A stretch of DNA of 64,000 nucleotides, from NCBI GenBank assembly GCA_963732695.1, contig CAVTAP010000007.1, positions 310,001-374,000 on the forward strand, in the 5' to 3' direction. Position 1 is the stretch's first letter. Every line of letters begins with the position of its first letter. The notes under the pieces are model-generated. The model was not told the DNA's origin and did not search any database. It saw only the letters and a program-made list of their open reading frames with translations. Source of the DNA: CADEDH01 sp963732695 (lineage in GTDB: Bacteria > Actinomycetota > Acidimicrobiia > Acidimicrobiales > SZUA-35). Shown in pieces: positions 57,283 through 64,000 of this stretch. Both the position numbers and the translations under genes were made by a program.

Positions 57283-60200
57283 ATGTGTGGAATCATCGCC
57301 ATCGTCCGCCGCCGGTCGAACCGGCTGCCGCCCGAGGGTGACGCCCTGCGGGCCCAGTTGGCCGTGGCCGTGGCCCAGCCGCCGGCACCGGGCGAGCCCG
57401 ACCTCGCCGCCCGCCTGTCGGCCATGGCCACCGAGCTGGCCTCGGTCGACCGGGCCCTGCGGGGCGTGCCCGGCCTGCGGGCCCTGCTGGGCGACCGGTC
57501 GCTGGCCCCCGCCGTGTCGGCCGCGGTGGAGACGGTGGACAAGATGGTGGCTGCCATCGAGTCGCACCTGGAGGACGTCGACCGGGTCGACGAGCTGGAA
57601 GCGGTCAACGCCGGGCTGGTGGCGGTCAAGGACGCCGCCTGGGCGCTGGAGCGCGACCGGCTCCGGGCTGCCCGGGAGGTGGTGCAGCTGGCCGGTCCCG
57701 ACCTGCCGGCCTCCGCCGTCGACGCCTTCTTCAGCCTCCAGCAGGCCCTGTCCAACCTCGACCGGCTCGAGGTGCGGGGGCGCGACTCGGCCGGGCTGCA
57801 CGTGCTGGTGCGCGACCACGGCCTCGACCTGGCGTCGCCCGCCATCACCGCCCTGCTCGGCGTCCGCAGCGTCGACCCCCTGTTCATGAGCGGCTCGGTG
57901 CGGACCCCTGAGGGCCGGCTCGGCTTCGTGTACAAGGCGGCGGCCGAGATCGGCGAGCTGGGCGACAACACCGCCGCCATCCGGGCCGCCATCGCCGGCG
58001 ACGAGCTGCTCCAGCTCGCCCTGCGGGGCCCCGACGCCGAGGCCACCGTGCTGGCCCACACCCGGTGGGCGTCGGTCGGCATCATCAGCGAGCCCAACGC
58101 CCATCCGGTCAACTCCGAGGAGGCCGACGGCCGCCCCGGGCCCTACGTCACCGCCGCCCTCAACGGCGACGTCGACAACTTCGCCGACCTGATCGCGGTG
58201 GAGAAGCTCGTGATCGCCGGCGAGATCACCACCGACGCCAAGGTCATCCCCACCCTGGTGAGCCGGGGCCTGGCCGCCGGGCTGGAGCTCGACGAGGCGG
58301 TGCGGTCGTCGGTGGCCCAGTTCGAGGGGTCGGTGGCCATCGGCGTGTCCACCGCGGCGGCGCCGGCCGACGTCCACCTGGCCCTGCGGGGCAGCGGCCA
58401 GGGCGTGTTCGTGGGCCTGGCCGAAGACGCCTTCGTGGTCGCCTCCGAGCCTTACGGGGTGGTGGAAGACTGCGACCGCTACCTCCGCATGGACGGCGAG
58501 ACCCCGGCCGACCCCGACAACCCGACGGCCAGCCAGGGCCAGGTGCTCCGCCTGTCGGGCGCGCTGGCCGGCACCCCCGACGGCGTGACCCGCATCGCCT
58601 ACGACGGCACGCCCCTGCCCATCGGGGCCGACGAGTGGAAGGTCCCCACCGTCACCACGCGCGACATCGACCGGGGCGACGCCCCCCACTTCCTGCTGAA
58701 GGAGATCTCGGAGGCTCCGGCCTCGTTCCGCAAGACGCTGCGGGGCCGGCTGGTGGAGGAGGGGGGCCGCCTCCAGGTCCGCCTGCCGGCCGAGACCCTG
58801 CCCCCGGGCCTGCGGGCCCGGATCCCGAGCTTCCGCCGCATCGAGGTGATCGGCCAGGGCACGGCCGCGGTGGCCGGCCAGGCGGTGGCCACCGCCCTGG
58901 CCGAGACGCTGGCCGGCTCGGGTCTCGTGATCGGGTCGATCACGGCCACCGAGCTGTCGGGCTTCTCGCTGCGCGACGACATGAGCGACACCCTCATCGT
59001 CGCCATCTCCCAGTCGGGCACCACCACCGACACCAACCGCACGGTCGACCTCGTCCGGTCCCGGGGGGCGGCGGTGGTGGCCATCGTCAACCGGCGGGGG
59101 AGCGACCTGGTCGACAAGTCCGACGGGGTGCTCTACACCTCCGACGGGCGAGACGTGGAGATGAGCGTGGCCTCCACCAAGGCCTTCTACGCCCAGATCG
59201 CCGCCGGCTTCCTGCTGGCCGACGCCCTGGCCGATCTCATCCCCGGCGTCGCCCTGCCCGAAGCCGACCGCCAGCGGGTGCTGGCCGGGCTGGCCGCCCT
59301 GCCCGAGGCCATGATCGCCACCCTCGCCCTGCAGCCCCGGATCGGCGAGGCGGCGGCCCGTCACTGCCTCGGCCGGCGGTACTGGGCCATCGTGGGCAAC
59401 GGGGCCAACGCGGTGGCGGCCCGGGAGATTCGCATCAAGCTGTCGGAGCTCTGCTACAAGGCGATCGCCTGCGACGTCACCGAGGACAAGAAGCACATCG
59501 ATCTCTCGTCGGAGCCCCTGATCCTGGTGTGCGCGGCGGGGCTCGTCGGCTCCACGGTGGACGACGTGGCCAAGGAGGTGGCGATCTTCAAGGCCCACAA
59601 GGCGGCCCCCATCGTGATCGCCACCGACGGCGAGCAGCGCTTCGGCGCCGCCCTCGAGGTGTTGGGCGTGCCCGACGTGCACCCCCGGCTGGCCTTCGTG
59701 CTGTCGACCATGGTGGGCCACCTGTTCGGCTACGAAGCGGCCCTCGCCATCGACGCCTCGGCCCGCCCCCTGCGGGAGGCCCGGGGAACGATCGAGCGGT
59801 ACGTGGGCTCGTCGTCGGTGGGCACCGGCTGGTTCGAGCGGTTCGGGCGGGATCTGGCCCCCCACGCCGACCGGTTCTTCGCCGGATTGCGGTCGGGAAG
59901 CTACAACGGGCATCTGGAGGCGTCGAGCGCCGTGCGGCTGGCCGCCCTGCTCCGCTTCGCCCGGGGGCACATCCCGCTCGACGCCTACCAGGTGGAGTTC
60001 GGCAAGGTGGGCACCCCCGGGGTGGTGGTGGAAGACCTGGCCGGGGCGCTGACCCGGGCCATCGAGGAGCTGACCCGCCCCATCGACGCCATCAAGCACC
60101 AGGCCAAGACGGTGACGGTGGGCATCAGCCGGGCCGACGAGAGCCTGCTCCAGGCCGCCCTCATCCAGGAGGTGCTGGCCACCGGCTGCCCCCGGGACCG

Positions 60201-60711
60201 GCTCAGCTACCGGGCCCTGCGCACCCTGTCGGCCCTCACCCCGGCGGTGGCCGAGGTGGTGGGCTACACCCGCTACCGGGTGGAGGGAAGCGTCTCGGGT
60301 TCACTCGGGTCGTCGGCCACGTTGTCGGTGATCGACAAGGGCGGTGTGGCCCAGGGCATCGCCAGCCGGGTCGACCGGGATCCCACCCTGCGGGGCACCA
60401 AGCGCCGGGTGGCGGTGGAGCAGGAGCCGATCGTGACCGTCGGGACCGACGGGCGGGTGGTGCTGATCGTGGCCGAGGTCAAGGACGGCCAGACCACCGG
60501 GCTCACCCTGTGCCACCTCCGGCTCAACGAGAACCTGGGGGCGCAGACGGCCCGCACCGTGCTGCAGGGGTACCGCAACCGGTACCGCCAGCTGGTCGAC
60601 GTGGTCACCGAGCGCCAGCCCTCGTTCCGGGAGGATCTGCTGGCTTCGGTGTCGACGGTGGAGCTGCTCACGGCCCCCATCAGCGACGTGGCCGCCCGCT
60701 GGCAGCAATGA
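57283..60711 (+). CDS. glmS: Greatly enlarged glutamine-fructose-6-phosphate aminotransferase
   Basis: The 1142-residue protein is nearly twice the usual 600-625. Cys2 (MCGIIAIV) is the glutaminase nucleophile. About 140 helical residues separate it from RGRDSAG (about 165-171), which normally follows near residue 26. HTRWASVG (about 259) and NGDVDNF (about 294) complete the glutaminase. The first SIS domain has ISQSGTTTDTNRT (about 575) and the second WAIVGNGANAVAAREIRIKL (about 700). A KHQAKTVTVG segment near 940 resembles the usual C-terminal motif, but about 200 extra residues follow. TAGGGA precedes the ATG by 8-9 nt. It makes glucosamine-6-P next to glmM. Confidence 0.85.
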   Translation: MCGIIAIVRRRSNRLPPEGDALRAQLAVAVAQPPAPGEPDLAARLSAMATELASVDRALRGVPGLRALLGDRSLAPAVSAAVETVDKMVAAIESHLEDVDRVDELEAVNAGLVAVKDAAWALERDRLRAAREVVQLAGPDLPASAVDAFFSLQQALSNLDRLEVRGRDSAGLHVLVRDHGLDLASPAITALLGVRSVDPLFMSGSVRTPEGRLGFVYKAAAEIGELGDNTAAIRAAIAGDELLQLALRGPDAEATVLAHTRWASVGIISEPNAHPVNSEEADGRPGPYVTAALNGDVDNFADLIAVEKLVIAGEITTDAKVIPTLVSRGLAAGLELDEAVRSSVAQFEGSVAIGVSTAAAPADVHLALRGSGQGVFVGLAEDAFVVASEPYGVVEDCDRYLRMDGETPADPDNPTASQGQVLRLSGALAGTPDGVTRIAYDGTPLPIGADEWKVPTVTTRDIDRGDAPHFLLKEISEAPASFRKTLRGRLVEEGGRLQVRLPAETLPPGLRARIPSFRRIEVIGQGTAAVAGQAVATALAETLAGSGLVIGSITATELSGFSLRDDMSDTLIVAISQSGTTTDTNRTVDLVRSRGAAVVAIVNRRGSDLVDKSDGVLYTSDGRDVEMSVASTKAFYAQIAAGFLLADALADLIPGVALPEADRQRVLAGLAALPEAMIATLALQPRIGEAAARHCLGRRYWAIVGNGANAVAAREIRIKLSELCYKAIACDVTEDKKHIDLSSEPLILVCAAGLVGSTVDDVAKEVAIFKAHKAAPIVIATDGEQRFGAALEVLGVPDVHPRLAFVLSTMVGHLFGYEAALAIDASARPLREARGTIERYVGSSSVGTGWFERFGRDLAPHADRFFAGLRSGSYNGHLEASSAVRLAALLRFARGHIPLDAYQVEFGKVGTPGVVVEDLAGALTRAIEELTRPIDAIKHQAKTVTVGISRADESLLQAALIQEVLATGCPRDRLSYRALRTLSALTPAVAEVVGYTRYRVEGSVSGSLGSSATLSVIDKGGVAQGIASRVDRDPTLRGTKRRVAVEQEPIVTVGTDGRVVLIVAEVKDGQTTGLTLCHLRLNENLGAQTARTVLQGYRNRYRQLVDVVTERQPSFREDLLASVSTVELLTAPISDVAARWQQ

Positions 60712-60722
60712 CAACCCCTCTG

Positions 60723-60771
60723 CGAACTGTGGCGCGCCGTGCTGGATTTTGCGCGGTGGCGCCACAGTTCG
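60723..60771. repeat. 49-bp hairpin repeat, copy 2, after glmS (reverse orientation)
   Basis: Arms CGAACTGTGGCGC (60723-60735) and its exact complement (60759-60771) flank 23 nt. Its reverse complement agrees with the copy at 63627-63677 in 42 of 49 positions, including the loop GCGCAA.ATCCAGC. It lies between glmS and the next gene. Confidence 0.75.
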
Positions 60772-60785
60772 GCCGGTAGGGCCTG

Positions 60786-62255
60786 ATGGAGCCGATCGTC
60801 ACGCCGGCCGAGATGGGGGCGATCGACGCCGCCGCCCCCGAGCCGGTGGAGGTCCTGATCGAGCGGGCCGGCTGGGCCGTCGCCCGGGCCGCGCTCGGGT
60901 TGCTGGGCCGCACCTACGGGGCCCGGGTGCTGGTGCTGGCGGGCAAGGGCAACAACGGCAACGACGGCCGGGTGGCGGCCCGGTTCCTGGCCGCCCGGGG
61001 TGTGCGGTGCCGGGTGGAGGCGGCCGACTTCCAGCCGTCACCATCCGATCTGGCCCGGTGCGATCTCGTGATCGACGCCGCCTACGGCACCGGCTTCCGG
61101 GGGTCGTGGGACGCCCCCGACGTGGGGCCGACGCCGGTGCTGGCCGTCGACATCCCCTCCGGGGTCAACGGCCTCACGGGCGAAGCGGCCGGCCGGGTGC
61201 TGTCGGCGGCGGCCACCGTGACGTTCGCGGCGTGGAAGCCGGGGCTGTTGTTCCATCCCGGCCGGGGTTTCGCCGGCGCGGTGAGCGTGGCCGATATCGG
61301 CCTCGACGCGAGGACCGGTTGCCGGGCCTGGCACCTGTCCGCCACCGATCTGGCCGCCGAACCCCTCCAAACTAGGAGCCTCAGCAGCGCCGAGCGCCAC
61401 TCAGGCCCCTCAGAATCGGTGGTGGGGCTCGGGGCCGACGGGTGGCCGCAGCCGGGGGCCGAGGCCCACAAATGGCAGCGGGCGGTGTGGGTGATCGGGG
61501 GGCACGGCACGATGCTGGGCGCCCCCAGTCTGGCGGCGACCGCCGCCGCCCGGGCCGGGGCCGGTTACGTGGCGCTGTCGGTGCCGGGGGCGACGCTGAG
61601 CGGGCCGCCCGTGCCGGTGGAGTCGGTGATCCGGCCGTTGCCGGCCCGGTGGGGGGCCGACGTGGTGGCCGAGCAGGCCCGGTTCGCCGCCCTGGTGGTT
61701 GGCCCCGGCCTGCCGGTCGACCTGGCCACCCAGGCCGACGTGCTGAACGTGGCGGCCAACACCAGCACCCGGGGTCTCGTGCTCGACGGCGGGGCGCTCG
61801 ACGCCGTGGCCGCCGACCCGACGGTCCTGCGGGGCCGTACCGTGCCGGCCGTGCTGACCCCCCACGACGGCGAGCTGCGCCGCCTGCTGCGGGGCCGGGC
61901 GCCGGGGACCGACCGCATCGAGACCATCCGCCGCCTGGCCGCCGACCTGGAGGCGGTGGTGCTGGCCAAGGGGCCGACCACGGTGGCCGCCCACCCCGAC
62001 GGCCGGGTGCTGGTGTCGACCGCCGGCGACCAACGGCTGGCGTCGGCCGGCACCGGGGACGTGCTGGCCGGTCTGGTGGGTGCCGGTCTGGCCGGTGGGC
62101 TGGAGCCCCTGGCCGCCGCCGGGTTGGCCGCCGAGCTCCACGGCCGGGCCGCCCGCCTCGGGCTCCATCGGGGGTTCGTCGCCGGCGATCTGCCCCTCCT
62201 CGTCGGCCAGTGGCTGGAGGCCGCCGGCGCTCCACCCCGGCCGGCCGAACGATGA
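60786..62255 (+). CDS. nnr: Bifunctional NAD(P)HX epimerase / ADP-dependent NAD(P)HX dehydratase
   Basis: The 489-residue protein repairs hydrated NADH and NADPH. The N-terminal epimerase domain (about 1-200) has LAGKGNNGNDGRVAARFLAA and VLAVDIPSGVNGLTG. The C-terminal ribokinase-like dehydratase domain has VVGPGLP, LTPHDGELRRLL (N-P-H-x-x-E-type), LAKGPTTVAAHPDG and SAGTGDVLAGLVGAGLAGG. The linker near 61366-61440 (residues 195-218) is longer than usual and its DNA holds an imperfect palindrome at 61380-61406. The stop overlaps an ATG (ATGA) that starts a 19-codon ORF before alr. Confidence 0.92.
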   Translation: MEPIVTPAEMGAIDAAAPEPVEVLIERAGWAVARAALGLLGRTYGARVLVLAGKGNNGNDGRVAARFLAARGVRCRVEAADFQPSPSDLARCDLVIDAAYGTGFRGSWDAPDVGPTPVLAVDIPSGVNGLTGEAAGRVLSAAATVTFAAWKPGLLFHPGRGFAGAVSVADIGLDARTGCRAWHLSATDLAAEPLQTRSLSSAERHSGPSESVVGLGADGWPQPGAEAHKWQRAVWVIGGHGTMLGAPSLAATAAARAGAGYVALSVPGATLSGPPVPVESVIRPLPARWGADVVAEQARFAALVVGPGLPVDLATQADVLNVAANTSTRGLVLDGGALDAVAADPTVLRGRTVPAVLTPHDGELRRLLRGRAPGTDRIETIRRLAADLEAVVLAKGPTTVAAHPDGRVLVSTAGDQRLASAGTGDVLAGLVGAGLAGGLEPLAAAGLAAELHGRAARLGLHRGFVAGDLPLLVGQWLEAAGAPPRPAER

Positions 62256-62311
62256 GCCGGGCGTGGGCCGACTGTCGACGTGTCGACGTCGGGGCCAGGG
62301 GGCACGGGTGA
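62252..62311 (+). other. 19-codon ORF bridging nnr and alr, copy of the alr start
   Basis: ATG 62252 overlaps the nnr stop and its TGA (62309-62311) overlaps the alr GTG start. Its first seven codons MSRAWAD are nearly the alr N-terminus (MTRAWAD). At the DNA level 62252-62272 and 62308-62328 agree in 19 of 21 positions. It may be a duplicated start region now serving translational coupling. Confidence 0.45.
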
Positions 62312-63603
62312 CCCGGGCGTGGGCCGACATAGACCTGGACGCCGTGGGGCACAACGTGCGGGTGCTGCGGGAGCTGGCGGCACCGGCCGAGCTGTGCGCC
62401 GTGGTGAAGGCGAACGGGTACGGACACGGGGCGGTGGAGGTGGCCCGGGCCGCCGTCGCCGCCGGGGCCACCCGGCTGGCGGTGGCGCAGGTGGCCGAGG
62501 GGGTGGCACTGCGGAAAGCCGGGTTGGCCGTCCCCGTGTGGGTGCTGTCCGAGCCCGATCCGGCCGAGATGGCCACCGCCCTCGCCGCCGGGCTGGAGCC
62601 GGCCGTGTACTCGCCGGCCGCCGTCGAGGCCGCCGCTGCCGCCGCCTCGTCGGCTTCGACCGTCGTGACCGCGGCCCGAACTGCGTCACGAAAACTCCGC
62701 TCCGACAGCGAACTGCGTCGCGAAGCCCTCGAAAGCCGGGGTTTTCGTGACGCGGATGGCGGCGAGGACGCGGTTTCCGTGACGCAGTTCGCTCTCGGGG
62801 CGCGGCCGGAGACGGCCCAGGCCGGTGGATTCACGGTCCACCTGAAGATCGATACCGGGATGCACCGGGTGGGGGCGGCGCCGGCGGATGCGGTGACCCT
62901 GGCCCGGCGGATCGTCGAGGCGCCGGGCCTGCGGCTGGGGTCGGTGTGGACCCACCTGGCCTGCGCCGATGCCCTCTCCCCGGAGGGCGATCTCCTTCCC
63001 GCCGTCACCGGCGCCCAGCTCGCCGTCTACGAAGGGGTGCTGGCCGACCTGGCCGCCGCCGGGATCGACGTACCCCTCCGCCACGCCGCCAACTCGGCCG
63101 GCACGATCGCCCACCCCGCCGCCCGCTACGACGCGGTCCGCTGCGGCATCGCCCTCTACGGCCTCCCGCCGGCACCGGGGATGGCGGGCTGGGCCCCGCT
63201 GCGGCCGGCGCTGTCGTGGCGCACCCGGGTGTCGTTCGTGAAGCGGGTGGAGGCGGGGGAGTCGATCAGCTACGGGCACCGTCGCACGCTGGAGCGGGCC
63301 ACCACCGTGGCCACCGTTCCCGTGGGATACGCCGACGGCCTGCCCCGGGGGTTGTGGTCCGGCGGGGGCTCGATGCTGGTGGGGGGCCGGGCCCGCCCGA
63401 TCCTGGGCGTGGTGACGATGGACCAGACGATGGTCGACTGCGGCGACGACGACGTGCGGGTGGGCGACGAGGCCGTGATCATCGGCCCCCAGGGCGCCGA
63501 GGCCATCACGGCCGACGACCTGGCCGCCGCCATGGGCACGATCAACTACGAGATCTGTACCTCCATCAGCGCCCGCGTCACCCGCCGGTACCACCCCGCC
63601 TGA
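62308..63603 (+). CDS. alr: Alanine racemase with an inserted palindromic element
   Basis: The 431-residue PLP enzyme makes D-alanine for peptidoglycan; the family is usually about 370 residues. Lys34 in CAVVKANGYGHG binds PLP, and Tyr322 in SISYGHRRTL is the second catalytic base. HLKIDTGMHRVG, HAANSAGTIAHP and VTMDQTMVDCG are canonical. Between GLEPAVYSPAAVEAAAAAAS and FTVHLKIDTG lies an extra low-similarity segment, residues about 124-162. It is encoded by the 115-bp palindromic element at 62677-62791 without breaking the frame. The GTG at 62308 follows AGGGGG. Confidence 0.93.
   Translation: MTRAWADIDLDAVGHNVRVLRELAAPAELCAVVKANGYGHGAVEVARAAVAAGATRLAVAQVAEGVALRKAGLAVPVWVLSEPDPAEMATALAAGLEPAVYSPAAVEAAAAAASSASTVVTAARTASRKLRSDSELRREALESRGFRDADGGEDAVSVTQFALGARPETAQAGGFTVHLKIDTGMHRVGAAPADAVTLARRIVEAPGLRLGSVWTHLACADALSPEGDLLPAVTGAQLAVYEGVLADLAAAGIDVPLRHAANSAGTIAHPAARYDAVRCGIALYGLPPAPGMAGWAPLRPALSWRTRVSFVKRVEAGESISYGHRRTLERATTVATVPVGYADGLPRGLWSGGGSMLVGGRARPILGVVTMDQTMVDCGDDDVRVGDEAVIIGPQGAEAITADDLAAAMGTINYEICTSISARVTRRYHPA
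62677..62791. repeat. 115-bp palindromic element inside alr
   Basis: Outer arms: CGAACTGCGTCACGAAAACT (62677-62696) and the inverted GGTTTCCGTGACGCAGTTCG (62772-62791). Inside are a direct partial copy GCGAACTGCGTCGCGAA (62709-62725) and an inverted GGTTTTCGTGACGC (62740-62753). Length and outline equal the intergenic copy at 42161-42275. The alr frame stays open through it. Confidence 0.75.
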
Positions 63604-63626
63604 ACCCACTTCCCTCCACCCATCGG

Positions 63627-63677
63627 GCGAACTGTGGCGCCAGCGCGCAAGATCCAGCTTCTGGCGCCACAGTTCGC
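63627..63677. repeat. 51-bp hairpin repeat, copy 3, after alr
   Basis: Perfect 17-bp arms GCGAACTGTGGCGCCAG (63627-63643) and complement (63661-63677) flank a 17-nt loop CGCGCAAGATCCAGCTT. It lies between the convergent alr and P1-peptidase genes, one base from the latter's stop, and could act as a two-way terminator. Confidence 0.75.
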
Positions 63678-63678
63678 A

Positions 63679-64000
63679 CTAGAGAAGGGTGCGGATGGCC
63701 CGGGTGACGGCGTGCTGGGCCAGGAGCCGGAGGTGCATCAGGTCGGCCTCGACCTGGCCGGTGGCCACGGCCACCAGGGCGTCGCCGTCGGCCGCGGTGT
63801 GGGCCGGGACGAGCGCCCGGGCCAGGCCGTCGTGGGCGCTCTGGGCCAGCAGGTGGCAGCCGACCTTGTCGACGACGGCGTTCGTCACCACCACCCCGAT
63901 CGTGGTGTTGGTGACGGCGCCGGCGGAACTCTCGTCGGGCGGGGCGGGGCGCACCGGGGGGCCGGGGTCGGTCACGGTGGTGCCGTCGTCGACCCAGCCG
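63679..64000 (-). CDS. P1-family peptidase (DmpA-like aminopeptidase), C-terminal part
   Basis: The minus-strand frame stays open to the window edge and ends at 63679, so the 5' part is outside. Visible residues include NTTIGVVVTNAVVDKVGCHL, with the N-T-T site where the family cleaves itself to expose the catalytic Thr/Ser, then AQSAHDGLARALVPAHTAAD and GDALVAVATG. This is the conserved C-terminal subunit of peptidase family S58/P1 (L-aminopeptidase D-Ala-esterase/amidase type). It is convergent with alr. Confidence 0.82.
   Translation of the reverse strand, partial: GWVDDGTTVTDPGPPVRPAPPDESSAGAVTNTTIGVVVTNAVVDKVGCHLLAQSAHDGLARALVPAHTAADGDALVAVATGQVEADLMHLRLLAQHAVTRAIRTLL

Noticed and set aside
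57094..60099. 1001-codon open frame antisense to glmS
   Set aside because: Long antisense frames are common in DNA with strong C/G third positions. The product is Gly/His/Val/Gln-rich without domains, and glmS motifs are clear on the other strand.
61380..61406. Another inserted palindrome inside the NAD(P)HX repair gene
   Set aside because: The stem CCT.AG..GCGC is interrupted by several mismatches and does not match the other repeat families, so it is mentioned only in the gene entry.

Overview
The window is a single, almost continuously coding, very GC-rich stretch with strong C/G third-position preference. It carries the main ribosomal-protein supercluster in actinobacterial order: str (rpsL-rpsG-fusA-tuf), S10 (rpsJ, then rplC to rpmC/rpsQ), spc (rplN to secY-adk) and alpha (infA-rpmJ-rpsM-rpsK-rpsD-rpoA-rplQ), followed by truA, rplM-rpsI, glmM, glmS, an NAD(P)HX repair gene and alr. 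Together with PadR, SARP and class E/F sortase genes, CaiB-type CoA transferases, LLM flavin oxidoreductases and many leaderless-type promoters, this suggests an actinobacterium, most likely of the class Acidimicrobiia. The class assignment is an inference from gene content and style; no rRNA is present.

Layout. 1-7453: flank with an ECF sigma factor, a rare GDPD-like/patatin fusion, a large SARP-type regulator and an enoyl-CoA hydratase. 7454-12423: str genes and rpsJ, ending in a strong hairpin. 12549-24698: a 12-kb accessory block that separates rpsJ from rplC. It holds a lipoprotein/OmpA pair, a receptor-type Ser/Thr kinase, two FAD-dependent phytoene-desaturase-like oxidoreductases, a two-repeat lipoprotein, an ABC ATPase/permease pair coupled to one oxidoreductase, an ECF sigma factor tethered to the membrane through a large extracytoplasmic domain, and an ASCH-like protein. 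24715-39786: rplC to rplQ with its own promoter and leader. 39879-40631: truA. 40695-54772: a second accessory block separating truA from rplM. It holds AraC/VOC, SDR/acetamidase, an LLM oxidoreductase, DUF4397 plus sortase, PadR plus membrane protein, a DUF371 fusion, a KamB/NpmA-like 16S rRNA methyltransferase homologue and two CoA transferases (one frameshifted) with an enoyl-CoA hydratase. 54930-63603: rplM-rpsI and peptidoglycan-precursor genes. 63679-64000: end of a P1-family peptidase.

The most unusual signals are short dispersed repeats. (i) A 115-bp palindromic element occurs between genes at 42161-42275 and again, at exactly the same length, inside the alr coding region at 62677-62791, with a solo right end at 44159-44183. 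(ii) A 49-51-bp hairpin family with a conserved loop occurs at three places next to housekeeping genes. (iii) A 36-bp repeat occurs three times at exact 60-bp spacing and once 50 kb away. Other notable points are a tuf gene whose central part uses codons unlike every neighbour, a CTG start for infA, an 1142-residue GlmS, long acidic tails on L22 and S3, and 17-bp tandem repeats covering two stop codons.

All calls come from reading the sequence and the translations. No database search was possible, so family names rest on motifs I could recognise and on gene order.
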